From: Allolobophora icterica
Lineage: Eukaryota > Annelida > Clitellata > Crassiclitellata > Lumbricidae
DNA: 64,000 bases
Assembly: GCA_963556255.1 (NCBI GenBank)
Contig: OY744604.1
Span: 75,325,736 to 75,389,735, forward strand
Reading direction: 5' to 3'
Made by a program: the position numbers and the translations under genes. Shown in pieces: positions 11,006 to 47,779 of the stretch. The notes beneath the pieces were generated by a model. It saw only the letters and a list, made by a program, of their open reading frames with translations, did not search any database and was not told the DNA's origin. Each line of letters begins with the position of its first letter. Positions within the stretch are counted from its first letter, which is position 1.

Positions 11006-11754
11006 AAGTGGTTTTCAACCTTTTTGTAGTGACGGAACCCTACACAAAGCATTAATTTGCTCACGGAACCCAGCGCGTTTCACCCAAAAATAATTTTTTT
11101 TATTGTAGCTTGTAATGTTAACTTTTAACTGGTAAAATTTGCAAATCGCTCCATAGCCATAGCTGTTCCGCATCTATGGAATAAAACTCCCGTCAGAATT
11201 ACGTCAATTATGTGTCCCATCCAACAAGCTCACCAGAACCTCGCCTCATTGATATCTCTTTGCAGGTCTTTCGTTCAAAACTTAAACAATGCTCATTCAG
11301 ATATCTTCTCCCGATTCCTCCTCTCCCCCTTAGGCCTACCTCCCTCGCTATCCAATTCTAAACATCATCCACCATAATTAACTGCCTGCCTGCCTGCCTG
11401 CCTGCCTGACCCCTCTATAGATCTTGGCCTGGAACAGATTTTGGTCATATGCCTGACTGAGCGCTTGTGAATAAGCTGGCTCCCGCGATTCCAATTATTT
11501 GGGCGCGATAGAAATCTCAAGATTGCGATTACAATTTACAATTAATGTTGGGGCAATATTTAAATCTTAGAATTTTAGAGTTTCAGTATCGTGTCTAGCA
11601 AGAATGACTGAAAGGCGTACAAAATTCTGCTAATTGCTCAACCTTTTGTGAATTAATCTGGTGTTTTTTTTATATTATTTCGAACTCCGGCGGAACCCCT
11701 GGCCGACGCTCGCGGAACCCTAGGGTTCCGCGGAACCCCGGTTGAAAACCACTG
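11006..11754. mobile_element. hAT-type element inserted in the tandem array
   Basis: Ends AAGTGGTTTTCAACC and GGTTGAAAACCACTG. Perfect 8-bp target duplication GCCTAGTC at 10998-11005 and 11755-11762. Inner flanks carry inverted ACGGAACCC/GGGTTCCG words. It contains a LINE 3' fragment. Confidence 0.9.
11140..11510 (+). mobile_element. LINE 3'-end fragment nested in the hAT-type element
   Basis: Resembles the C-terminal end of a CR1/Jockey-like reverse-transcriptase ORF (HxLWNKTPVRI-like, then VFRSKLKQCSF), followed by a tail with CTGCCTGCCTGCCTGC and a GTGAATAAGCTGG motif shared with the fragments at 18.7 and 30.1 kb. Stops and frameshifts throughout. Confidence 0.6.
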
Positions 11755-12700
11755 GCCTAGTCTTTCATTCTCTAACTCTGAACTTAAAAACAATAGACTT
11801 TTTCATAATTTAAGTAACGTAACAAGGTCCTTTATTCTCTATATCTGAGATTAAAAATAATAGACGTTTTAACAATTGTAATGACATAACTATATTATAG
11901 CCTTTATTGTCTAAATTTAAACTTAATAACAGTAGGCCTAGACTTTTTCATAGCTGAAGTGACGTAACAAATGCCTCTAATCTCTGAATGTAAACTTATA
12001 ATTGCAATAGGCCTACACTTCTTCATAACTGAAGTGACGTAACAATGCCTTTAATCTCTGAATGCAAACTTATAATAGCAATACACTTCTTCATAACTGA
12101 AGTGACGTAACAATGCCTTTATTCTCTAAATCTAAAAGTTACTAAATAATGTGTTTCATGATTGAAGTGACAACAACGGGCCTTTGGTTTTAAAATTAAA
12201 GCTTATAGGCCTACAATAGACGTGTTTCAAAATAAACGTGACGTAAAAAGGGCCTCTATTCTTCAAATTAAAATTTGTTAACAAAAAACGTTTTTCAAAG
12301 TGTTTCATAATTAATTGTGTAACAATGGGCCTTTATTGTACCGTCACGTAGTAAGTGTTTAAGCAAGTAAAAATAGGTCTTACTAGAATGTCTGGCTGAT
12401 TTTGAGATGAAACTGCCTGATAATGGAAACTCCAATAGGGGCCCACACATGTGCGAAAGTTGTGAATTTGTGTAGCCTATAATAGATGAGTAGTTTCGAA
12501 TAATTTGTTCCGAGTTTTTTGCTCATTTTAACGATTAGACTTTACAAATAACAATAATTATAAAATATTGGGAAAACATTCTTTTGCATGTGTGGGGGCC
12601 CCTCAAGTGTGGGGCCCCTGTTCGGCCGAACATGTTGAACATGCCTTAACCCGCTTTGGCAACACTGCTCATTCACTTCTGCTTTCACTTTTGGGTAGTT

Positions 12701-12941
12701 TATACCATCGACGTATATTGGATGGACATAATATCATAAGCGATTCAAGCTGAAACCTAATTGTAATTGACGAAACACCCATTGGACCAAGAACCCCAGC
12801 TAGATCCGAGGTATACAGAAACCTAGCCTGTCGCGTGCAAAGATTCCTGTGACGTCGTGCTTCTCTAATGTGCAGGCGTCAGAATCTAGAAGGCGATGTA
12901 TTGGCCCATGCTGTGTCCACTGAATATACGTCGATGGCATA
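12701..12941. mobile_element. Short inverted-repeat element
   Basis: TATACCATCGACGTATATT at the left is matched in inverted form by AATATACGTCGATGGCATA at the right. Consistent with a small MITE; a target duplication was not clear. Confidence 0.5.
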
Positions 12942-13713
12942 TTATGCCAATCATGAAAGAAAATGGCGATTGTAAGACGTTTGCAAAGCGTCAAAAACAG
13001 CCCTTCTACTGTCATAATAGTTTGCTGCTTATTTCTTCAAAGATCAGGTCAGTCCGATTTAGTTTTCGCAGCGACGAAGACTGAAGTGCAAGTAATTCTA
13101 TCACGGTTGGACTAACCTTCATTCGTCGACTAAATACTGTGCAGTTAGTTGACAAACGGAGGGAGATTAGGTCACCTTGATGGCCTAATTCTATGTATGT
13201 TAAAATAACGCTAAAGTTGTATGGTAGTAATAATTAGCCATAAACACAGTAACTACTCAGTCCACTGGGGATAAACATCGTCAAAAGGAGAATGATAATA
13301 ACAGTGGACAACTTGCGCTGAATTGTAAACCTTAGCTTCGTCCAAGGATTGATAATGATAATGACCTATTTCTCCGCAGTTGTGAAGATGATGGGAATTC
13401 CCGCAGTCGAGCATGGAATTTACAACCAGTTGCGCGCATAGGTCTAATCCACGCGCCAGAGGTGGCAGAGGTCTTGGTTTACATTATAATATTGACAGTT
13501 TGTATTTAACGGCGGCGATTTGCATTCAGCGGCGTAACTCCTAGTTCCTGGTTTACTTTGCTTTACGCCCGACTTCCGAACAATATGGGTAGACCTATGC
13601 ACAACGAGATTTTTGCGCGTTCCGACCGTACTGACGCTCGTCCACTCGCAACCAGATGTAAGTAGACTAGTCCACGCGTGTAATGGGGCTATGCACAGTG
13701 GATGCGGCAAACG
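12942..13713. other. No gene or element recognised
   Basis: Both strands hold only short open frames without family signals. Confidence 0.35.
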
Positions 13714-13837
13714 CCGGTGTCACGAAATAGGGTATCCTTCATACAAGTATATCCCCTTAGCAGAATGGAGTATCCGGCCGGATGAATGTGAACGGGAGGG
13801 ATTATCCCCCTCGTGCAAAAGTATCCCGCATGAGCAG
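13714..13837. mobile_element. Left part of a Ginger1-like non-autonomous element
   Basis: CCGG followed by TGTCACGAAATAGGGTATCC is the same start as the complete element at 20286-20618. The right end is absent; the sequence runs into an hAT-type end at 13838. Confidence 0.55.
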
Positions 13838-13915
13838 GGCCGGATTAACCACTCGGGGGGCCCTATGCTCATTATGCAAGGGGGCCCCTTGTCGTACTGA
13901 ACATGCAGTGCCAGC
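13838..13915. mobile_element. hAT-type left end, partner end not found
   Basis: CAGGGCCGGATTAACC followed by GGGGGGCCC matches the left end of the 10282 element. A right end with a matching target duplication was not found, so it may be truncated. Confidence 0.4.
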
Positions 13916-14264
13916 CTTAGGATATTTCGGGCCTCGTGCAGAGTATACTATACGGCCCCCATGACACAAGTAAAAATTGTTTTTCATTGTTAATCATTTT
14001 ATTTTGGTAGATTAATTGTTAACAAGTAAAATAAGTCAAATTTAACTATACACGAGAATTCTGGGATATAGAGGAAGTTGACTTTTATTTTATTGACAAA
14101 AGAGATGTTTTAATCGAAACCATAATATTATTATTAGGGGTCTTGTTCATGTTCAAATTCTGTGACATTTTCGGGCCCCCCGAAGTTGCGCCCCGTGCGA
14201 CCGAACGGTTTTCACGCCCCTAAGGCTGTCATTTGTGCATGGAATGATGGGGACGCCGTAAAGA

Positions 14265-14760
<496 letters not shown>

Positions 14761-15556
14761 TTTATATAGCTCCCCTTCAGGTTAGGCATATATAGGCCTA
14801 CTCAGGAGCGCATGACAATCGACTTGTAGTAAAGAAGGGCTATTGTGCCGTGCTGCTCAAATTAGTAGTCAGTGCATACAACACTGCATTTTGGAACTAT
14901 ATCTAAAGTTGTACGTTTCACATGTTTGTTGCAGTATGTTGCCAATATACAGTTAGCGTAAAATTATAATCAAAATTCGAAACTGCTCTCTTCATTGTTA
15001 ACAGCTCAGAAACACTTGCGACTTTTAGCAGCTGCAAACTGTTCAATAATGTTCATCAAATGAAATTAATTTAAGTAGGACTATAGGGGGCCTATCACTC
15101 TCAACACAGGTAGAGAAAATCAATCTTTATGGCTATTCATAAGCAGACATTGGAAGCAGGTATTGAATCTTGAAATGAACTGAAGAAAACCATTTTCTTA
15201 ATTGATACTCACCATTCGCTGGCCAAGAATAAAACAGCTTATTATTAAGTATGGCGATTTTGTCCCTTGCAAAAAGCTGGACTCGGACGTTTTGCTACAG
15301 GTTTCTGATCCCTTTTAGAGCCAATACTCAATAGTGGCTGCTGTAACTGGCAACCATTCATATAGGTATCAGTCGAGTGACAAGGAGGTTTTGTAAACTT
15401 AGACGAGCGCATTTCGTTTTCAGAGGGATGTGTAAGTATTGTTTCAGTGTAGGTTCAGTATGTTCAGTATTAATTGTGAGTCTCACCTACAAAGGCGTAA
15501 TTTGGTCTAAGAAGTGGGGGGGGTACCAATTTCAGAAAGGTTCTAGGTATCGTGTA
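14761..15556. other. No gene or element recognised
   Basis: AT-rich unique-looking sequence with one AGGCCTA motif and short open frames only. Confidence 0.35.
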
Positions 15557-15564
15557 CGTATAAG

Positions 15565-16133
15565 CAGGCCCGGTTCGTCTGTTAGGCAAACTAGGCAGCC
15601 GCCTAGGGCCGCCGATTTTCAGGGGCCGCCAATTTTCCATTTTTCCAAAATAAACATAACAAAATAATTTCTGGAAATTCATAAATGAAACAACGTTGGA
15701 TTATTTTGTAATTATTATTCGCTAGATGGAAGTATTATTGTGTTGGTGTAATAAATTATGTTCTATTAAGGTAGGGTTCACCGTTAAGCTTTAGGCCTAA
15801 TCATAAGGTTTTCCGGAAGTATTATTGAATCAGCACTTCAGTTTACTCTCATCTAGTCTAGACGGTTAGACCATCTTCATAATTTAATTTTTTTTATTTT
15901 AATGAATGTTTGAAAATAAATAACGCAAATTTCAGTAAACTATGTCAGCTTTAAAAGGAACTAAAAGCGATTCGGGCGCTGACTTAGTTTATAGTGTCAA
16001 TTTGTTATTTCATCGCAAAATAAAAAGAGCTAATGACTTCATTTCAATCGCAGGTATAATATTATATTATGGGTCGACGGGCCGCTCAAATGTAGCTTTG
16101 CCTAGGGCCGCCAAAAATCTTGAACCGGGCCTG
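15565..16133. mobile_element. hAT-type MITE
   Basis: Ends CAGGCCCGGTTC and GAACCGGGCCTG are exact inverted copies; inner GGCAGCCGCCTAGGGCCGCC has an inverted counterpart GCCTAGGGCCGCC near the right end. The flanks CGTATAAG and AGTATAAG match at 7 of 8 positions. Confidence 0.88.
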
Positions 16134-16655
16134 AGTATAAGAACATTAAAGCTAATTAAAACTTAAGTCCAGGGAACCAATCGCGTCGGAATAAAAACAA
16201 AAGTAACGTCAGTATAGGCATTGACAGAAAAAGTTGAGTCAAAAGAAACGCATGTACACAGCAGCTGGTTACATGGCTGACAATTCAAATTTGCAATAAT
16301 ATTTGTTATGCTATTCTCGCATAAGCTGAAACTAATGACTAATAATTATGAGCAAATAACTAATTATCTGGTGTCATAATTTCTGTGTTTGTCCTAGACT
16401 CCCTAGATCATTCCGACTTCGGGGGGCCCCCTGTAAGCGGGGGGCCCCATGCCCAAGCATATTGGAGTCATTTTCCGCTATTAGATTAATTAGACATTTG
16501 TGTTGTCACAATGATTTTTGAAATCAAACTCGCCATAATTTCTCTTCAAATCAATTATTTCTATGAATTTACTATTGAGGAGATTATTGTTTCCATGGTT
16601 ATTTTGGATATATGCTTTACTGTTTATTTTATCTGCTGAATTTTAATTTGAAAAT

Positions 16656-17228
16656 GTCCACTCCGTTACCGTCACTTTCACACTTTGCCGCAATAATGTT
16701 ATAGAAATACGACTACAAATGATAGTATTTCCAAGGATTTAATGTGATTAGTATACAGGATTGAAACGCCTTTCATTTAAGAAGTTTGTCATTAAATGAA
16801 ACAGTACTTATAATGGCTAAATGCATTATTTTCAGCTGTAACTTGAAATAATGTCCACTCCGTTACCGTAAATAAATCCTTGCACTACTACCTACTTACC
16901 AACATATGGGCCTGCTGCAAATTAGTTGTACCATTTATGACGTATGTGCTTGTGTATACTTCCCTTTAAATGCTGACTTTTCAAAGTGAAGCGGTAACAA
17001 TTTCGTTTAAAAGATGTAATCTACGTATGATACGTTTAATAGGTGTCCACTCCGTACCGAGAATTAACCTACATTGAAGATGCTCAGCTATGCAACAATT
17101 ATCAGGTTTCAACTCCTAAATGAACAAAATTGATAGGTAGGAAAATGTGGTCTGAAACGTTGGCGATGATAAATGTGTTTCATGTTATGTTGAAATTGTC
17201 CACTCCGTTACCTGTCCACTCCGTTACC
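16656..17228 (+). repeat. Five same-strand copies of GTCCACTCCGTTACC
   Basis: Copies at 16656, 16853, 17044 (one T missing), 17198 and 17214. Most are preceded by a TTGAAA-like stretch. They lie just upstream of a decayed transposase-like gene and may be transposase-binding repeats of that element. Confidence 0.75.
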
Positions 17229-17229
17229 T

Positions 17230-17890
17230 GTTACACGGCAACGGATTGGACATAGTAGTTATGGAGTGGGAAATGTTAGGTAATTCACCACAAAATAGCA
17301 TTTCATTAATGCTACTTTGGGACCCTCCCGCTACCACCTGCGTTGAGCATGGGTAAGAAGCTGGCTGGTATGGAGAAATTTTACTACGTCATTGGATAAA
17401 ATGTGCTACCATATCCAGTTCTTACAGGCATGACCCACTTGCAAAATGGGAACACGTTAAGCCAATGCTTCTCTATATGCGCCAGAAAAATCCAGAAATA
17501 ACAGACCTCCACTTGTTCTCCGATTGGTCTACCACCCAATATCGAAATAAACAGAATTTCTATTTGATGTGCACGAGGATTTATAGTCTTGAATTTGAAA
17601 GGGCTAGCTGGGATTTTTTTATTTGGCCATGGTAAAGGCACACCGGATGCAATTGGAGGGTCTTTGAGGAGGCGAGCTGATTCCATGGTAAATATGGAAT
17701 ACGATATTCCAAATGCAAAGGAGCAGTTTAACTCTATGAAGAAAGAAGAATCACTGATAAAACTGTGTTTCATTTATGGTGCTCATGTAGATGCTTTGGA
17801 GAAGATATGTTGCCCAATCAATGGAACAATAATCAATGGAACAATAATCGCGAGGAAAAGTTTAAGGTACGATCTAACTTTATCATATCT
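17230..17890 (+). pseudogene. Decayed transposase-like gene
   Basis: In one plus-strand frame: KWEHVKPMLLYM, then LHLFSDWSTTQYRNKQNFYL. After a frameshift near 17600: FGHGKGTPDAIGG, then RRRADSMVNM and YDIPNAKEQF. I recall this motif set (SDGPTTQYRNK...NFYL followed by GHGKGAPDGVGG..KR.AD) from a widespread family of uncharacterised animal proteins, probably transposon-derived; the superfamily is not certain. Stops and at least one frameshift make this copy inactive. It ends just before the acceptor of gene B exon 1 and so lies in the intron upstream of it. Confidence 0.55.
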
Positions 17891-17922
17891 ATAAATATAA
17901 TGATTCTGTTGCATTATTGTAG

Positions 17923-42480
<24,558 letters not shown>

Positions 42481-43289
42481 GCAGAAAGCTACAGGGATGA
42501 ATGGATCTAGCTATAGAGAAGTAAATTATAATATCTGGAAGAAGGTTCAAATTCCTATACAATAGCGCTTAGGTCTTAGGCCTATACTAAGCGCTCAAGC
42601 ATCATACAAGAACATAAGTAAATTTTATCCAACAAGAAAGTCAAGATATTATCAGCAAGTTTATGAATTACCCAATGCCACTTGTCTCTTTATTTATTAA
42701 AAGTCATCGAAAAGGCTTTGCTAATAAAATATCATTCTCAAAAACTCTTTCCTTTGTATGTCAAAAAATGTGAAGCTGTCCTTTGCATCGTTACATAGAA
42801 GTTAAAGTAAATAAATCGTGTAAATGTTTTTTCCTAACAAATTTTGTGTGTGTACAGATCTACAAGCAGATTGTCACTCTGATGCTCAAGGTCACGCCAG
42901 CCCAAGTTGACATCCTAGAAAGGTTATTTTGATTCGATTTACAATATCATGTCTAAAGATAAACTGTTCTCAGTTTGAAATTGCAAAAAAAGTATTAGTA
43001 GCAAATATTTCGTTCTGAACGTTTTCGTCTTAAGTGTTCTGCACTGTATTAATAGGAATTAGTAGGAATACTAGTGTTGTGAAAAATCTGAGTTTAAAAC
43101 TATGATTGAGTGCTAACGTCTGCACCTAAGAAATACCATAAAAATTATACTGAATGAAGATTAAATACAAACACTTTTCAACTTTCTAGTAATGATGTCG
43201 CCGATCTGCTGCACCACAACCTATAATGGCTGCGGATTACCTACTAACTGTGCTTTATAACTTACAAAGCAACAAATAATCTTATACCA
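42481..43289. other. No gene recognised
   Basis: One exon-like segment (acceptor GTGTGTGTACAG at 42858, donor GTTATT at 42923) was noted, but it lacks any family signal. Confidence 0.3.
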
Positions 43290-43585
43290 GTCTATATCAA
43301 ACTTCTGCATTCGTGTAGCAGGCAACCGGAACAGATTTCGAAAAATTTGATGCAAGTACCGCGGTCTTCTACTAGGTTTGGCGAATGTTTCTTCTCTGTT
43401 GCTGGACCCACTGCATGGAACAACCTTCCCGACAATGTGAAGAATGTGCCATCTCTGAAGACATTTAAATCACAGCTCAACACCTATGTTTTTAAAACAA
43501 TCATTTGACTGCCGGTGACTTTTTGAACTCATGTTCAGCGCCCTTTCCTCCCGCCTCGGCTGGGTTACGGCGCTATATAAATGTC
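43290..43585 (+). mobile_element. LINE 3' end
   Basis: Shifted frames read FSVAGPTAWNNLPDNVKNVP, then SLKTFKSQLNTYVFKT, the C-terminal RT motif, followed by a TTACGGCGCTATATAAATGT tail that leads into the ATG/ATT microsatellite. Confidence 0.75.
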
Positions 43586-43589
43586 ATGA

Positions 43590-43613
43590 TGATGATGACT
43601 TATAATTATTGTG

Positions 43614-43644
<31 letters not shown>

Positions 43645-43679
43645 CATCATCATCATCATTTTTATTATCATCATCATCA

Positions 43680-43767
<88 letters not shown>

Positions 43768-43775
43768 TATTATAA
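43590..43775. repeat. (ATT)n/(ATC)n microsatellite
   Basis: Tail-like compound repeat directly after the LINE 3' end. Confidence 0.9.
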
Positions 43776-44339
43776 TTATTAAATGTTCCTGCAAAATTGC
43801 TTTGAAAGTCCCTTTTAATTTTGCCCTGAAATTTCTAATGTACAAGAGCAATTATTACATTTTACATTCAGATTTGTGAGGATAATTATTATGGCGTTAA
43901 TGGTCCGAATGTATCTATAAGTTGAACTTCTCAGGGGCAGTTAACAGTTTATATTCAAGTGAGTAACTTGTTAAAAGTAAGATGCATTAAGTAAGATGAT
44001 GTGATTTTGTTGTGACGTATACTTTAAAATAAGTGCTTTGACCGCTAAAGCAGAACTGTAACTATTTTGACATTTGAAGCACAGACTTGGACTTGATTCG
44101 ACTAGGAAGCACATGAAATTGATATTAGTTCATGAGGTGCTAAAGGTTCAGACTGAAGGGTCAGACGCAGGCAGAGTGTACTACGACGAGAATGTACTAA
44201 AGGGGACTGGGAAACCAATGAATTTCGTTGTCAAAGTGTTAACGATGACGCCTGTAGGCAAAATGGCAAAGACGGACAAGTTCTGGTAATGCACAAAGAA
44301 GCAACCGGTCATAGTGCAGAATGTTATGGAGCTTATCGA
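43776..44339. other. No gene confidently recognised
   Basis: A 71-codon frame at 44074-44289 has no family signal; it may be a part of the LINE remnant that follows, since that LINE type has coding sequence upstream of its WIRK block. Confidence 0.3.
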
Positions 44340-44640
44340 ATAGTTCCGATGTAAAGGAGCACCAAATTTCCTGTATGGATCAGAAAGCAAGACGAGACAC
44401 GAATTCTAGCAACAGAAATTAGTTGGATACGAAAAATTGCAGACATTTCAACACTAAAAAAGATTAAAAGTGATTATATCAGAAAGTTCTCAAATTTCCA
44501 AACAACTCTGTTGGACAAAGTAATTCAGCGAAGACTCATAATAGTTTGGCTTGAGGAGAGAATAACAGTCGACGGAAAGAGAAACACAAGAAGATCAGAG
44601 ACTGCGCGCGAATAGATGAAAAAAGAAGAATCAGGTAACG
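44340..44640 (+). mobile_element. LINE remnant of a second type
   Basis: ILATEISWIRKIADISTLKK then IRKFSNF and LLDKVIQRRL correspond to the EMxWLRRI...L..I.RRRLxWFGHV end of another non-LTR retrotransposon group (RTE/Nimb-like). Decayed. Confidence 0.55.
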
Positions 44641-46199
44641 TAGGTAGCTTCGACCTCCAAGTTTGTCTCTACGAGAGTATATGTACCGTTCCGAGGTGCG
44701 TGTGATCAGGTTCCATAAGTTAACCTCCAGCCATAGAAGGCCGTTCGAAGTCTAATTCCTCTACGCTGTAGTGCCATTGTCAGTACACCCAATTGACGCC
44801 TATACAACAGACAGGTCACGTGATATTGTAATAATTTATCGAAGCTTAAAAATGCATTTGCTAACATAGAAACGGTGATGAAAAAACGACTGCTTTAGCC
44901 TATACGTCGAGCAGCAAATGGTCAAGAAATTAATAATTATTGCTAAATTTTGCTTTCGTGATAGTATTTATTCGACCTATATCGATTTGTACATAGACCT
45001 TACCAGACTGTAGCGAAGTTCTTATTTGAACGTATTATATCTAGTGTTACAGATTGAATTGTTGACTCAAGATGCTTATACACTGTATATATTGATTAAG
45101 GTTTAATTTTTAATTAGCAGCATCTTAAGTAATAGCAGCATCACAGGGCAAAAAAGATATGTTTAGTTAGGGCAGAGTACGACTCCAGATTTAAAATGTA
45201 AAACAAGGGACAGAAGTCTATAATTTTGAATCTAACGCTTTTGCAATGAGCCATCTCCTTTACCGACGAATTCTTAAAAGTGGGTTGAATCTTTGCCAAA
45301 GAGATAATTTAAACGTTGTCCGTCGACTGCAGGAGAAGCATTGCGGAAATTCAACTCATGATTGCAGCACAAAACATCCATAGTTTGATTGAACCATGAT
45401 CAGATGTAGTGCGATTAGGGAGGGACTCCATGGAATAAAGTAGTGCAGTCGATGTTATAGTGTGGCTAGGGATTGACAACTAAGTTGAGTAGTGCGATCG
45501 TAGTTATAGGCCTAGTTTCAAGTCGATGACAGTCGAGAAACTACTAATGAGACGACATCGTTCGCAGCACAATTAACTGTTAAATCGTATAATATCAATC
45601 TATAAGGATTTGAGGGAGTGGACATTACTACGAATTAAGGATGAACGAGAAACTGTTGTTTATACGGTATTGCTCGAATTGCAGTGAATTGCATAGAAAT
45701 TGAACTATCCGTCAACGAGGATTCCATAAAGTTTGGCGTTGGGCAAGCTACTTCATGTCTCCATCACCATCCCATCACCATCTCATAATTTTCACTCGCG
45801 CACCTATTGTGTATTAAATACGACGCACCTCGTTTAGTTGATAAGTTGTCAAAGCGTATAGAGAGGCTCTTGAATAGAGCGACCATACCGGATTTTGCTT
45901 TTCTTTTGAGTGCGTTTTGGTCTCGCTTGGCGGTAACGTTTTCTTGTGTATTCCAGATCTCATTTTAGTCTCACATTACGTGGATGACGATTGTATTAAT
46001 TTCTGCTGACGTCTTTCCAAAGTCTGGCTTGTTTGAATTGATTTGCGTTCTTGTTTTGGAAGTGTGAGTGTCTTTCCAGACTGTACATAGTGTAAATATT
46101 AAATTTTATCATTTCTTTTTTGGAAGGCATATAAATTGTGTTTACAAGTTTTGTGAGACGTTATGGTGTAATTTTTTAACAAGGGGTCTCCAATCTTTA
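44641..46199. other. No gene or element recognised
   Basis: AT-rich, short open frames only. Confidence 0.3.
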
Positions 46200-46560
46200 T
46201 GTAGCTTAGAGCCTCGACAATTCTAAATCCGACACTGATGCATAAATGTTATATTTTATTGAACAGTAAAATGCTATCCATTTTGTAATCTGTGTATAAC
46301 GTAAAAGAAGGGAGGGAACATGTATGGAGAAGGAGATCATACAGGGCACGATTCCGGGGGATCGAAAAAGGGGAAGACCGAGAACGAAGTGGCTGGATAA
46401 CATAAAGGAATGGACTGGGTTGACACTGGAAGAAATGCTAAGGTTGATGGAGGATAGGAAGAGTTGGAGGAACATCGTGCATGATGCGGCCGACTCTCGA
46501 ATCGAGGATGGCTAGGAACAGGAACAGAAACAGTATAACGTATATCCTAGAACCCTAGGC
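46200..46560 (+). mobile_element. LINE remnant, C-terminal end
   Basis: IPGDRKRGRPRTKWLDNIKE, then WTGLTLEEMLRLMEDRKSW and RNIVHDAAD: the RT C-terminus GRRGRPRxRWxDNIKEWTGL...AEDRxxWR known from RTE/Nimb-like LINEs. The frame is open to the natural stop at 46513-46515. Confidence 0.8.
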
Positions 46561-47099
46561 ACGAATGTAGCGACAGCGAGCTAAAACAAAATACTATGGG
46601 CATAAGATCCAATGCCATCGGTTACATGGACAATGTTCTGGGTTCAGTTAATGTTTGTAGATTTGTTATTTTTCTACTGATTAAGCACAAATCAGTTTGA
46701 AGAATGCTTCATATCTCCTGTTGGAACTTTTTGTTTTTTATTTTATCTATTTATTTATTTCTCTTTATATTTACATGTACATAGTGATACATAATATATT
46801 ATTACCTGTTACTTGTTGCTGAGAATAATGATGACACACCCATATCAATTGATCACCTGCCTAGGCTTCTAGCAGGGCTGTATGAATTGTTGACCCGGGA
46901 ACCTCTGAGCTCGTGTTGCGTTTCATTTTATGCAATATAGAAGAAGAATAGCAGTCCCTTAAGCTATCTCTGAGGCAGATACGAGTATGAAGTGTTAGCG
47001 ACTTCATTTTCTTAGCTTCAGCATAACATTGTTAGGACAGGTGGGCAGTCCTCTCCCTCACCGTCACTCAATATGAAACAAACTTACATGGAAAAGTTG
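46561..47099. other. No gene or element recognised
   Basis: AT-rich, nothing supported. Confidence 0.3.
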
Positions 47100-47610
47100 T
47101 TTTTTGGTGTGTGTTTTCGTGTTTTTTTTGTTTTTATGGTTTTTGTTGTTTTTGTTATTTGCCTTTAAGATTTTCGAATTTCGGACCATAAAAATCACGA
47201 AGAATGGCATGAACAAGAGCTCAAACTCAGTTTAATTCAGTTGCGATTTCCAAAGATTAAAAATCAATTAAGCAATGTTATTAAAATAACTTCTACAAGA
47301 ATAAGAAATTTATTTTTTTTAACCCAAAAAAAAACAAAACAAATTTTGTGGTTTCTTTTTCTTGTGCTTTTTAAACCAAACCCTCACCCAATAAAACTTT
47401 TTTCACCCTGGTCTGGACAATCAGCGAGCCTCAGAGACTTCCAATGTTACGTAATGCGTATGAAATGAGTGCGTTTTGTTCACATGTAATTTTGTTCATA
47501 TTGAAGATAAAAATAAATATTTGTTTTCATTTTGAATTTCCGATAGTATTTCAGTTCTGTGATTCTGTTTTTCTGTTTCTGAAGAAATTTGTCTGTATTG
47601 ATATGAAGAC
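47100..47610. mobile_element. Second copy of the 36786-family MITE interior
   Basis: Closely follows 36900-37385, including TGGCATGAACAAG, TTCAGTTGCGATTTCC and GAAGAAATTTGTCTGTATTG. The terminal inverted repeats were not seen, so it is truncated or diverged. Confidence 0.7.
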
Positions 47611-47779
47611 GTGTTACACAATTTCCTTAGGCTTAGAGCTTCGAAAGGCTTTGACGAATGGTTGCATTCAGCTTCATGAATACACAACGCTCCATATTCA
47701 CCGACATCCCAGGCGAGCCTAGGCTAGAGATTATGCAGCTCATTTTCTCATTTTATCTTGGAACAATCTTCTTGTCTTC

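Larger units (their letters stand above)
10680..12340. repeat. Tandem array, about 72-bp unit, carrying TGACGTAAC
   Basis: About a dozen diverged units, each resembling AACTGAAGTGACGTAACAAT then GCCTTTATTCTCTAAATCTA then AACTTAATAACAATAGACTT. Clear copies of TGACGTAA or one-base variants begin near 10687, 10759, 10903, 11960, 12032, 12104 and 12239. Interrupted by 11006-11754. Confidence 0.85.
10282..12658. mobile_element. 2.4-kb non-autonomous hAT-type element with an internal tandem array
   Basis: Ends CAGGGCCGGATTAAC (left) and, read inverted, CAAAGCGGGTTAAGG (right), with GGGGGCCCC just inside both. Perfect 8-bp target duplication GCAACACT at 10274-10281 and 12659-12666. The body is mostly a tandem array of a roughly 72-bp unit, itself split by another hAT-type element (11006-11754). 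No transposase frame was seen, so it would need a transposase in trans. Confidence 0.85.

Noticed and set aside
16420..16460. GGGGGGCCCC-rich stretch as right end of the 13838 element
   Set aside because: Composition similar but no terminal inverted match or target duplication.
42858..42923. Exon-like segment with AG and GT borders
   Set aside because: Not needed by gene B, which already has a stop; no family residues.
43505..43879. Poly-Ile open frame
   Set aside because: ATT/ATC microsatellite following a LINE tail.
44074..44289. 71-codon plus-strand frame
   Set aside because: No family signal, no splice context; next to a LINE remnant.
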